Shown: positions 32,826 to 39,793 of the stretch, one piece after another | How the letters are laid out: the number at the start of each line of letters is the position of its first letter | Numbering within the stretch: position 1 is the first letter of the stretch | Origin: CBCPMX01 sp965120355 | GTDB lineage: Bacteria > Bacillota > Clostridia > Oscillospirales > Oscillospiraceae | Reading direction: 5' to 3' | Assembly (NCBI GenBank): GCA_965120355.1 | Contig: CBCPMX010000154.1 | Coordinates: 1 to 57,861, forward strand | DNA: 57,861 nt | Program-made: the position numbers and the translations under genes | The notes under the pieces: model-generated | Databases searched by the model: none | What the model was told of the DNA's origin: nothing | Seen by the model: the letters and a program-made list of their open reading frames with translations, nothing else

Positions 32826-33707
32826 ATGGAATCGATACAAACTTATTGGGAACAGGCGCTTCGTGCACTGGGCTTTATTAAGCCGGCGGATGTGCTTGAT
32901 ATTTTGATTTTTGCCTTTATTGTCTATAAAATAATTTTGCTTGTTCGCTCAACCAGCGCCGCCAGAGTTGCCAAGGGCATCTGTGTACTCTTGCTGCTGA
33001 CGGCAGTGACCTATGTGGCGCAGATGCGTATTCTGTATTTCCTGCTCAGTCAGGTGGTAGAGATCGGCATCCTTGCGATCGTGATCCTGTTTCAGCCGGA
33101 ACTGCGCCGTATCCTCGACCGCATGGGCAGCAGCAGCTGGCGGGATCTGCTTGGTCCCAAACGGGCCAATGAGGATCTGCGGCGGGTTATCAGTCAGACT
33201 GTGGCGGCATGCGAAACCATGTCCAAAGAGAAAATCGGCGTTCTGCTGGTCTTTGAACGGAATACCCCCCTGGAGGAGTATTTCAAAACGGGCACCTTGA
33301 TTGATGCGGAAGTATCGGCAGAGCTATTGAAAAACATCTTCTTTCCCAAAGCCGCCCTGCACGACGGCGCCGTGGTGATCCGGGACTGCCGTGTGGCGGC
33401 TGCGGGATGTGTACTGCCGCTGAGTGATAATCCCGGCCTCAGCAGGGACTTGGGTACCCGCCATCGGGCCGGCATCGGCGTCAGCGAAGTCTCTGACGGC
33501 GTCGTGGTCATTGTCTCAGAGGAAACCGGCACGATCTCCGTGGCGGTGGGCGGCATGCTCAAGCGCCATCTGGCGCCCCAGATGCTTGAACAGCTTTTGG
33601 TACGGGAGCTCCGGGCTGACGAAGTCCAGCAGTCCAACGGCATCTTTTCAAAAATCAGGAACCGGAGTCAGGTGAAGAACCATGAAAAAAACGCAAAAAA
33701 CCCATAA
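32826..33707 (+). CDS. cdaA: Diadenylate cyclase CdaA
   Basis: Makes the second messenger c-di-AMP from two ATP at the membrane. The 293-residue protein has three N-terminal membrane helices (residues about 20-95) and the DAC domain, with the catalytic motifs LHDGAVVIRD (DGA, about residue 178) and GTRHRAGIG (RHR, about 211). Length and layout match CdaA. The cdaR gene begins 26 bases before its stop, the usual cdaA-cdaR pairing; glmM, normally third, is absent. The leader carries a possible switch structure. Confidence 0.96.
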   Translation: MESIQTYWEQALRALGFIKPADVLDILIFAFIVYKIILLVRSTSAARVAKGICVLLLLTAVTYVAQMRILYFLLSQVVEIGILAIVILFQPELRRILDRMGSSSWRDLLGPKRANEDLRRVISQTVAACETMSKEKIGVLLVFERNTPLEEYFKTGTLIDAEVSAELLKNIFFPKAALHDGAVVIRDCRVAAAGCVLPLSDNPGLSRDLGTRHRAGIGVSEVSDGVVVIVSEETGTISVAVGGMLKRHLAPQMLEQLLVRELRADEVQQSNGIFSKIRNRSQVKNHEKNAKNP

Positions 33708-34986
33708 AATCCTGGCGGCCATCATTGCGTTGGTAACCGCCATTTGTATGTGGATGTATGTGGCTCCGGACGGGGAAACGGAATTCCGTAACCTGACCGT
33801 GACCTTCGAGAACGAGGATTCACTGGAAGATTATTCGCTGATGTTGGATATGGATACAGAGCCTACAGTCAGCATTTCCGTCTATGGCCGCCGTTCCGAG
33901 CTGATGAATCTGGATCGGGACGACATTGTTGTGACCGTGGATCTGGGCAGAATTCAGGAACCGGGGGAGTACCAGCTCTCCTATACGGTAGAGCTGCCCG
34001 GATCCCGGACTTCAACCATGGCCGTATCGGAGTATATTACGGAGTATGTGACAGTCAACATCTCCCGCCGGGTCAGCAAAACCATCGAGGTAAAGGCTGT
34101 GTGGACCGGTGAAGTGGCAGAAGGCGACTATCTGGCTGAGCAAATTGTCGTGGATCCGGAGGAGATTGTCATTTATGGTCCGGAAGATCTGGTGGATACC
34201 ATCAGCTACGCGCAGGTTGTTTTGGAACGGACCAATCTGGACCGGACCGTGACAGAGGAACTGGAATATACCCTGGTAGACGATAACGGCGAGCCGGTCT
34301 ACAGTACGAAAATCACAAGCGATGTGGAAACCATCCGCACTACGCAGCCCATTGTTTCCACAAAGGAGCTGCCGCTGACGGTCACCCTGGCGGACGGCGC
34401 AGGCGCTACCAGCGAAAACGCCAACGTGGTGATTGAGCCGCAAAGCATCACCATCTCCGGTGATCAAACAACCCTGGACGGCGTCAGCAGCATCAATCTG
34501 GGCGTCATCGATTTGGCTGATGTCAATAATTCCGCGCAGTATACCTTCCAAATTATCATTCCCAACGATACCAAAAACCTCAGTGAAGTAACGGAAGCCA
34601 CTGTGACGGTCAATATTCTCGGATTGGAAACAGAGGTGTTCCGTGTCTCCAAGGACAACTTTGAGACCATCAATGCCCCGGAAGACTATGAGATCACCTA
34701 CTTGAGCCAGTATTTACAGGTGGAAATCCGCGCCACGGCGGAAACGCTGGATGCCATTCAAACCAACAATATCCGTGTTGTGGCCGACCTCAGCTCTGTG
34801 ACGAGCGAGGGCAGTCAAGAGGTGCCGGTGGAGGTCTATATAGACGGCTATACCGATGCCGGCGTCCTTGGCGAATACACCATCTATGTCAGTGCCAGCA
34901 TCCCTGAAGAAGAGACATCGGATGAATCGGAAGCGACTGCCGTCTCATCAGAAACGGAGCTGTCCAGCTCCGAAACGGAGGGCTGA
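33682..34986 (+). CDS. cdaR: YbbR-domain regulator of CdaA
   Basis: A 434-residue membrane-anchored extracytoplasmic protein that modulates CdaA. One N-terminal helix (ILAAIIALVTAICMWMYV) is followed by four YbbR-like repeats, visible as recurring strands such as EFRNLTVTFENEDSL, SISVYGRRSELMNL, VEVKAVWTGE-type stretches and IRATAETLDAIQ. An acidic, Ser/Glu-rich tail ends the protein. It overlaps cdaA by 26 bases with GGTGAAG upstream, so expression is coupled. Family call firm; symbol follows from the cdaA neighbour. Confidence 0.92.
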   Translation: MKKTQKTHKILAAIIALVTAICMWMYVAPDGETEFRNLTVTFENEDSLEDYSLMLDMDTEPTVSISVYGRRSELMNLDRDDIVVTVDLGRIQEPGEYQLSYTVELPGSRTSTMAVSEYITEYVTVNISRRVSKTIEVKAVWTGEVAEGDYLAEQIVVDPEEIVIYGPEDLVDTISYAQVVLERTNLDRTVTEELEYTLVDDNGEPVYSTKITSDVETIRTTQPIVSTKELPLTVTLADGAGATSENANVVIEPQSITISGDQTTLDGVSSINLGVIDLADVNNSAQYTFQIIIPNDTKNLSEVTEATVTVNILGLETEVFRVSKDNFETINAPEDYEITYLSQYLQVEIRATAETLDAIQTNNIRVVADLSSVTSEGSQEVPVEVYIDGYTDAGVLGEYTIYVSASIPEEETSDESEATAVSSETELSSSETEG

Positions 34987-34988
34987 GT

Positions 34989-35390
34989 ATGCGGCAGCTT
35001 GTACAGGTCCGGCAATTGGTAGACGGCCGCCACGCCGAGGTGTTTTTGCAGCGCCAGAGTGCATGCAGCGGCGACTGTCATAAGTGCAGCGGCTGCGGCG
35101 CAGCGACGGAGACGGTGCGCGTTGTGGCGCTTAACACCATCGGTGCGCGCCCCGGAGATATGGTCTATGTGGAAGCGGAAAACCGCCGGCTGTTCGCAGT
35201 CATTGCCATGGTTTATTGCCTGCCGTTGCTTCTGTTTTTCGTTGGCTATTTTGCCGGACAGGCTCTGGATTTTTTGCCGGGACTTCTGGGCGGCTTGCTG
35301 TTTGCCCTGGGTGTAGCACTGGCAGTGGCTTATAACCGGCATGTGGAGAAACACAGCCCGGTGATCTACCGGATCTGCGCCTTTCAGTAG
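34989..35390 (+). CDS. SoxR-reducing system protein RseC family
   Basis: A 133-residue small membrane protein. A cysteine cluster at the N-terminal side (CSGDCHKCSGCGAA, residues about 25-38) could hold a metal or cluster, and two hydrophobic helices follow (FAVIAMVYCLPLLLFFVGYF and LLGGLLFALGVALAVAY). This is the RseC/MucC layout, known as a partner of Rnf/Rsx electron-transfer complexes that reduce SoxR in proteobacteria. In this window no rnf genes are adjacent; it follows cdaR by two bases with GGAGGG before the start. Role in Clostridia is unproven. Confidence 0.88.
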   Translation: MRQLVQVRQLVDGRHAEVFLQRQSACSGDCHKCSGCGAATETVRVVALNTIGARPGDMVYVEAENRRLFAVIAMVYCLPLLLFFVGYFAGQALDFLPGLLGGLLFALGVALAVAYNRHVEKHSPVIYRICAFQ

Positions 35391-35392
35391 TC

Positions 35393-36271
35393 ATGTTCGG
35401 CTACGTGCGGCCCTTGAAGGGTGAATTGAAGGTTTCGGAATGGGAAGCCTATCAGGCGGCTTATTGTGGTTTATGCCAATGTTTGGGGGCACAATATGGA
35501 TACCGCTCCAGATTCCTGGTCAGTTATGATCTGACGTTTTTATACTGCCTTATGACCTGCCGGCAGCGGGAGCAGGCTGCAGCGGTTTGCCGCTGTCCTG
35601 CCAACCCGCTGCGCAGAAAAAAGTGTTTGTCCGCCAGTGCAGACATGGCCCATGCGGCCGGCGTCAACGTCCTTTTGATGTATCATAAACTGCGGGATAC
35701 CGCAGCGGATGAAGCCGGCATCAAACGGCTGGCTGCAAAAGCAGCTCAGATGTTCTACCGGCGGCCCTATCGCAAAGCCGCTGCACAGCTGCCGGAACTG
35801 GATGCACTGATGCACAGGCAGCTCTCGGCTCTGGCAGAGTTGGAACAGACGCGCTGCACCAGTATCGACCGCACTGCGGACGCCTTTGCCAAGATCCTGG
35901 CCGCCTGCGGATCGTCCATGGAGGACGAAGCTGCACAGCGGGCATCCAAAGAAGTCCTGTATCATGTGGGCAGGTACCTCTATCTTACCGATGCGCTGGA
36001 CGATCTTCAAAAGGATCTGGCGGCCGGGGCTTACAATCCGGTAGCGGCCCGATACGGGATACAGGCAGGGCATCTCTCGCCGGAGAACACGCAGGCGTTG
36101 ATCAACACCATTCAGTTGTCCATTTCCCGTGCCGCCGCGGCACTGGAACTGCTGGAACCGCTTTGGTGCGGCGGGATTTTGCGCAATATCATCTATTGGG
36201 GTCTTCCGGCGGTGCTGCAGAGTGTCCGTAACGGGACCTTTGAAAATAAACAATTTAGGAGCAAGACATGA
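35393..36271 (+). CDS. DUF5685 family protein
   Basis: A 292-residue protein beginning MFGYVRPLKGELKVSEW, the signature of DUF5685, with several cysteines early (YCGLCQCLGAQY, CRCPANPLRRKKCL) and a largely helical remainder. Aromatic-rich helices near the N-terminus (FLVSYDLTFLYCLM) and C-terminus (LRNIIYWGLPAVL) might touch the membrane. Function unknown. It is almost always found before a J-domain gene in Clostridia, as here, with a four-base ATGA overlap, so the two products probably work together. The ribosome site is poor; translation may be coupled to the RseC-like gene two bases upstream. Confidence 0.82.
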   Translation: MFGYVRPLKGELKVSEWEAYQAAYCGLCQCLGAQYGYRSRFLVSYDLTFLYCLMTCRQREQAAAVCRCPANPLRRKKCLSASADMAHAAGVNVLLMYHKLRDTAADEAGIKRLAAKAAQMFYRRPYRKAAAQLPELDALMHRQLSALAELEQTRCTSIDRTADAFAKILAACGSSMEDEAAQRASKEVLYHVGRYLYLTDALDDLQKDLAAGAYNPVAARYGIQAGHLSPENTQALINTIQLSISRAAAALELLEPLWCGGILRNIIYWGLPAVLQSVRNGTFENKQFRSKT

Positions 36272-36888
36272 AAGATCCGTATGAGGTGCTGGGCGTTTCT
36301 CGCTCGGCTTCTGAAGAAGAAATCAAAAAAGCCTATCGAGATCTTGCCCGGAAATATCACCCGGACAACTACCAGGACAATCCCTTAGCCGATTTGGCGC
36401 AAGAAAAAATGAAGGAAATCAACGAGGCGTACGATGCCATTATGAAAAATGGCGGCGCCGCTTCCCAGTCTGACCATTCCTACAGCAGCTACCGTCAGCA
36501 GACCAGCCAGAACACCTACGGCGGCGCCGGTACGCACAGTACCTATGCCCGCATCCGGCAGGCCATCAACATGGGCAATTTGCAGGTGGCGGAACAGCTT
36601 CTGAATTCCATTACTACGCGGGAAGCAGAGTGGTATTTCCTGTCCGGCTCCGTAGCTTACCGGAAGGGATGGATGGATGAGGCCCGGCAAAATTACGAAA
36701 CGGCCTGTTCCATGGACCCTGGAAATTTGGAATACCGGCAGGCGCTGAACTATCTTGACGGCGGCGGCAACCCGTACCGGCAAGTCAACTACGGTTCCGG
36801 AATGAATACCTGCGACTGCTGTCAAAGCCTGATCTGTGCCGACTGCCTGTGTGAGTGCATGGGCGGAGACCTGATCCCGTGCTGTTGA
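36268..36888 (+). CDS. J-domain protein with C-terminal cysteine cluster
   Basis: A 206-residue co-chaperone-like protein. Residues 1-65 are a J domain with the HPD motif in ARKYHPDNYQDNP, which would stimulate a DnaK-type Hsp70. There is no G/F region or zinc domain of true DnaJ. Residues about 90-165 contain TPR-like helices (INMGNLQVAEQLLNSI, YETACSMDPGNLEYRQALN). The last 30 residues hold eight cysteines (CDCCQSLICADCLCECMGGD, ending CC), which may bind metal. Linked to DUF5685 by ATGA overlap. It is not the housekeeping DnaJ. Substrate unknown. Confidence 0.88.
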   Translation: MKDPYEVLGVSRSASEEEIKKAYRDLARKYHPDNYQDNPLADLAQEKMKEINEAYDAIMKNGGAASQSDHSYSSYRQQTSQNTYGGAGTHSTYARIRQAINMGNLQVAEQLLNSITTREAEWYFLSGSVAYRKGWMDEARQNYETACSMDPGNLEYRQALNYLDGGGNPYRQVNYGSGMNTCDCCQSLICADCLCECMGGDLIPCC

Positions 36889-36892
36889 GCCC

Positions 36893-37381
36893 ATGAAAAC
36901 TCGAACGCTGGCAACGGTCGCCCTTATGACCGCTGTGTCTGTGGTATTGCTGTACGCAGCATCCGTGCTCCCAACAGGGCGGCTGGCCCTGGTGGCCATT
37001 GCTTCAATTCTGCCGGCCGCTGCCGTACTGTCCGGAGGCATAAAGTGGGGCCTGTTGGTTTATGCTGCAACGGCGGCGCTGTCCCTGATCCTTTTGCCCA
37101 ATAAAACCGCAGCGCTGCTGTACGCAGTGCTGCTGGGCCATTACAGCTTGCTCAAAAGTCTGATTGAACGGCTGAACCGCCTGGTCCTGGAATGGATTCT
37201 GAAGCTTGTGGTGTTTAATGTACTCCTGGCCGCAGTATACGGGCTGTGCCGTATGATGGGCCTCCTGGTGGAGCTGCCGTGGGCCATCGCTGCACTGGCG
37301 CTGGCGGGGAATGTGGGATTTGTGTTGTATGACCTGGCCTTTTCCCAACTGATCATGCGGTTTGGCCGGTATTTTCGCTGA
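36893..37381 (+). CDS. Small integral membrane protein, unknown family
   Basis: A 162-residue protein with five or so hydrophobic helices (TVALMTAVSVVLLYAASVL, LALVAIASILPAAAVL, GLLVYAATAALSLILL, LVVFNVLLAAVYGLC, LALAGNVGFVLYDLAF). The overall look is like ECF-transporter substrate components or DUF2232 proteins, but I cannot assign a family. It closes the cdaA transcription unit four bases after the J-domain gene; the ribosome site is weak. The next gene has its own strong promoter. Confidence 0.7.
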   Translation: MKTRTLATVALMTAVSVVLLYAASVLPTGRLALVAIASILPAAAVLSGGIKWGLLVYAATAALSLILLPNKTAALLYAVLLGHYSLLKSLIERLNRLVLEWILKLVVFNVLLAAVYGLCRMMGLLVELPWAIAALALAGNVGFVLYDLAFSQLIMRFGRYFR

Positions 37382-37406
37382 ATTTCTCCGAAGCGGCGCA
37401 AACCGA

Positions 37407-37435
37407 TTGAAAACGCACGATTTTTTTGGTATAAT
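37407..37435 (+). promoter_or_regulatory. Sigma-A promoter of the yicC-remA-gmk-rpoZ operon
   Basis: TTGAAA (37407-37412), 17 bp, TATAAT (37430-37435), with start expected near 37442. Confidence 0.78.
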
Positions 37436-37445
37436 ATATTTTTGA

Positions 37446-37514
37446 GGTATATCAGGAACGCACAAGCGCCGGCCCTCTGTATCATACGTCGGCTTTTTGG
37501 CTGTCGGATATACC
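37446..37514 (+). promoter_or_regulatory. Structured leader of yicC closed by an 8-bp helix
   Basis: GGTATATC (37446-37453) pairs with GATATACC (37507-37514), enclosing a GCCGGC...GTCGGC hairpin followed by TTTTT, which looks like an internal terminator. It begins only a few bases from the predicted transcript start. No riboswitch class was recognised. Confidence 0.4.
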
Positions 37515-37539
37515 CTTGCGATGAGTGGAGGGAGTGCTT

Positions 37540-38418
37540 GTGATCAAAAGCATGACGGGCTATGGCCGCGCCCAAGCCCTGCGCAATGGCCGGGATATCA
37601 CCGTGGAACTGCGCAGCGTCAACAACCGGTATCTGGACTGCAGCGTAAAGCTGCCGCGCATTTACGGCTTTGCGGAGGATGCCGTCAAAGCCCGCATCAA
37701 AAAAACAGTTTCCCGCGGCAAGCTGGACGTCTTTATTACCGTTCAGAATGCTGGCGAAACCCAGGTTGCCGTCACGGTCAACCGGCCCCTGTTGGAAGGT
37801 TATCTTGCGGCACTTCGGGAAATTTCTGAGGATTATGGCGTCATCAACGATGTCACTGTCATGTCTCTGAGCCGTTTGCCGGATGTTTTAACAGTCCAGA
37901 AGCAGGAGGAAGACGAGGAAGAAATCCAGACAGATCTGCTGGCTGTGTTAGAAGAGGCGCTGACCCGGTATGACAATATGCGTGCCACGGAGGGGTTGGC
38001 TTTGGAGCAGGATCTGCGCAGCCATATGGCTGCCATTCTGGATCTTGTTTCTGAAGTAGAGGTCCGCAGCCCTGCCACTGTGACAGAGTATCGCACCAAA
38101 TTGGAGCGCAGAATGCAGGAGGTGCTGGAATCCACCACCATAGACGAAAGCCGGATTTTGACAGAAGCGGCCATCTTCGCCGACAAGGTGGCTGTGGACG
38201 AAGAAACGGTCCGCCTGCGCAGTCACTTGTCCCAGCTGGATAGTATGCTGACTGGCGGCGGCGCCATTGGACGGAAACTGGATTTTCTGCTGCAGGAACT
38301 GAACCGGGAGGCCAACACCATTGGCTCCAAGTGCAGCGCCGTAGAAACAGCCCGCATTGTGGTGGAAATCAAAGCGGAGTTGGAAAAAATTCGCGAACAG
38401 ACACAGAATATCGAGTGA
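37540..38418 (+). CDS. yicC: YicC family protein (putative endoribonuclease)
   Basis: A 292-residue cytoplasmic protein starting MIKSMTGYGRA, the YicC N-terminal signature, and ending with the DUF1732 part (IGRKLDFLLQELNREANTIGSK ... EKIREQTQNIE in pieces). Escherichia coli YicC has been described as a ribonuclease acting on small RNA; the function in Firmicutes is less clear. Start is GTG at 37540, with GGAGGGA about six bases upstream; the reading frame opens five codons earlier at another GTG. It leads the conserved yicC-remA-gmk-rpoZ order found widely in Firmicutes. Confidence 0.94.
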   Translation: MIKSMTGYGRAQALRNGRDITVELRSVNNRYLDCSVKLPRIYGFAEDAVKARIKKTVSRGKLDVFITVQNAGETQVAVTVNRPLLEGYLAALREISEDYGVINDVTVMSLSRLPDVLTVQKQEEDEEEIQTDLLAVLEEALTRYDNMRATEGLALEQDLRSHMAAILDLVSEVEVRSPATVTEYRTKLERRMQEVLESTTIDESRILTEAAIFADKVAVDEETVRLRSHLSQLDSMLTGGGAIGRKLDFLLQELNREANTIGSKCSAVETARIVVEIKAELEKIREQTQNIE

Positions 38419-38430
38419 GGCGACATAGGG

Positions 38431-38697
38431 ATGAAACTGATCAATATTGGATTTGGCAATATGGTCTCCTCCAGCCGGCTGCTGGCCATCGTCAGCCCTG
38501 ATTCCGCGCCCATCAAACGGGTGATTCAGGAGGCCAGAGACCGTGGGATGCTGATTGACGCCACCTATGGCCGCCGTACCCGTGCGGTCATTATCATGGA
38601 CACGGATCACGTCATTCTCTCGGCGATCCAGCCAGAGACTGTGGCGGGCCGCATGGCGGACAAGTCCACATCGGAAGAACAGGAGGACGGCCAATGA
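38431..38697 (+). CDS. remA: RemA/DUF370 family regulator
   Basis: An 88-residue DNA-binding protein. KLINIGFGNMVSSSRLLAI and SPDSAPIKRVIQEARDRG match RemA, which in Bacillus activates matrix and osmoprotection genes as a ring-shaped oligomer. The C-terminal tail is polar and variable. It lies between yicC and gmk, its conserved place in Firmicutes, and overlaps gmk at ATGA. The regulon in this organism is unknown; in non-biofilm clostridia it may have another duty. Confidence 0.92.
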   Translation: MKLINIGFGNMVSSSRLLAIVSPDSAPIKRVIQEARDRGMLIDATYGRRTRAVIIMDTDHVILSAIQPETVAGRMADKSTSEEQEDGQ

Positions 38698-39305
38698 GTC
38701 AGGGAAAGCTGATTGCCCTGTCCGGCCCATCCGGAGTGGGAAAGAGCACCATTATTTCCGCTTTGACGCAGCGAAAAAAGGATTTCTATTTTTCCATTTC
38801 CGCCACTACCCGGGACATGCGTCCTGGTGAGGAGGACGGTGTGCACTACCATTTCCTGAACCGGGCGCAGTTCCGTCAGTGGGTGGATGAGGGCCGCCTG
38901 CTGGAGTGGGCAGAATATGTGGGCAACTGTTATGGCACACCTGCTGAGCCCATTCGCTGCGTTTTGGAAAATGGACAGGACGCCCTGCTGGATATTGATG
39001 TCCAGGGCGGGATTCAAGTCAAAGCCAACCAGCCCGACGCAATCATGATTTTTTTGGTGACGCCGGACTTTCAGGAACTGGAGCGCCGCTTGCGCAGCCG
39101 CGGAGACACTCCGCCGGAGCTGATTGAAAAGCGGCTGATCCAGGCCCGCTGGGAATATGCCCAGGCTGCAAAGCATTACGATTACATCGTCGTCAACGAT
39201 CAGGTGGAACAGGCTGTGGACGAGATTCTGTCCATTCTAACTGCGGAAAAATGCAAAACCGCCGGAAGAATCAGCCTGTTGCTTGACGCTTGCGACGCAC
39301 AATGA
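38694..39305 (+). CDS. gmk: Guanylate kinase
   Basis: Phosphorylates GMP to GDP with ATP. The 203-residue enzyme starts with the P-loop SGPSGVGKSTI (about residues 9-19), then SATTRDMRPGEEDGVHYHF and the GMP-binding EYVGNCYGTP region, and LLDIDVQGG. Family length is about 200-205. AGGAGG stands upstream and the start overlaps the remA stop. The last 20 residues (KTAGRISLLLDACDAQ) extend a little past the usual end. Confidence 0.96.
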   Translation: MSQGKLIALSGPSGVGKSTIISALTQRKKDFYFSISATTRDMRPGEEDGVHYHFLNRAQFRQWVDEGRLLEWAEYVGNCYGTPAEPIRCVLENGQDALLDIDVQGGIQVKANQPDAIMIFLVTPDFQELERRLRSRGDTPPELIEKRLIQARWEYAQAAKHYDYIVVNDQVEQAVDEILSILTAEKCKTAGRISLLLDACDAQ

Positions 39306-39330
39306 TGCATGAGAAAAGGAGTCTGAAATC

Positions 39331-39537
39331 ATGTTGTATCCCCCCGTATCTGAGCTTTTGAAGAATATCAACAGCCGCTATCTGCTGGTCAATGTCATTG
39401 CCCGCCGCGCGCGGCAGCTGGCCATTGAGGCAGAACAGTTTCAGGAACCGTTGGAAGAGAAACCTGTCACCCTGGCCATTCAGGAAGTCGCAGAAGGGAA
39501 ACTGACCGCCAGCCTGAAAGAAGAATATTTGAAGTGA
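39331..39537 (+). CDS. rpoZ: RNA polymerase omega subunit
   Basis: A 68-residue subunit that helps the beta' subunit fold and binds in the core enzyme. MLYPPVSELLKNINSRYLLV and the conserved ARRARQLAIEAE helix are characteristic, and the position behind gmk is conserved. AAAGGAG precedes the ATG. Small size agrees with Firmicute omega (about 65-75). Confidence 0.93.
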   Translation: MLYPPVSELLKNINSRYLLVNVIARRARQLAIEAEQFQEPLEEKPVTLAIQEVAEGKLTASLKEEYLK

Positions 39538-39578
39538 TGATATCATAGAGGTACGCCACTGCGCCCAGTTTGTCAGAG

Positions 39579-39768
39579 ATCCAAGCTCTTGACTACGGAG
39601 CCTGGATGGGGAGAGCCGGCGCAGCTGCGCCGCAAAATTCGCAGGCACTTGTACAGCAGCTCCCGCGGATTTTCAAGCCACCCTGTCATGCAATCTGACA
39701 GAACAAGATTCAGCGGAGAAAAGATGGATTGTCCACTTTTTACATGTTGAGGCGCTTTGCCGCGCCTC
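39579..39768 (+). other. Structured intergenic region between rpoZ and priA
   Basis: The 256-base gap has no gene but four hairpins: ATCCA-GCTC with GAGC-TGGAT (39579-39607), a 16-bp perfect palindrome CGGCGCAGCTGCGCCG (39617-39632), CTGTCA/TGACAG (39683-39701) and GAGGCGC/GCGCCTC (39749-39768). coaBC, which usually stands between rpoZ and priA, is missing. It may be a leader RNA, a small RNA or decayed sequence; it fits no riboswitch I know. Confidence 0.45.
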
Positions 39769-39793
39769 TATTGCCGCATTCTGAGAGGTAAAA

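Noticed and set aside
39538..39793. T-box, cobalamin, SAM, TPP or c-di-GMP riboswitch in the rpoZ-priA gap
   Set aside because: The conserved core sequences of these classes were not found; only generic hairpins are visible.
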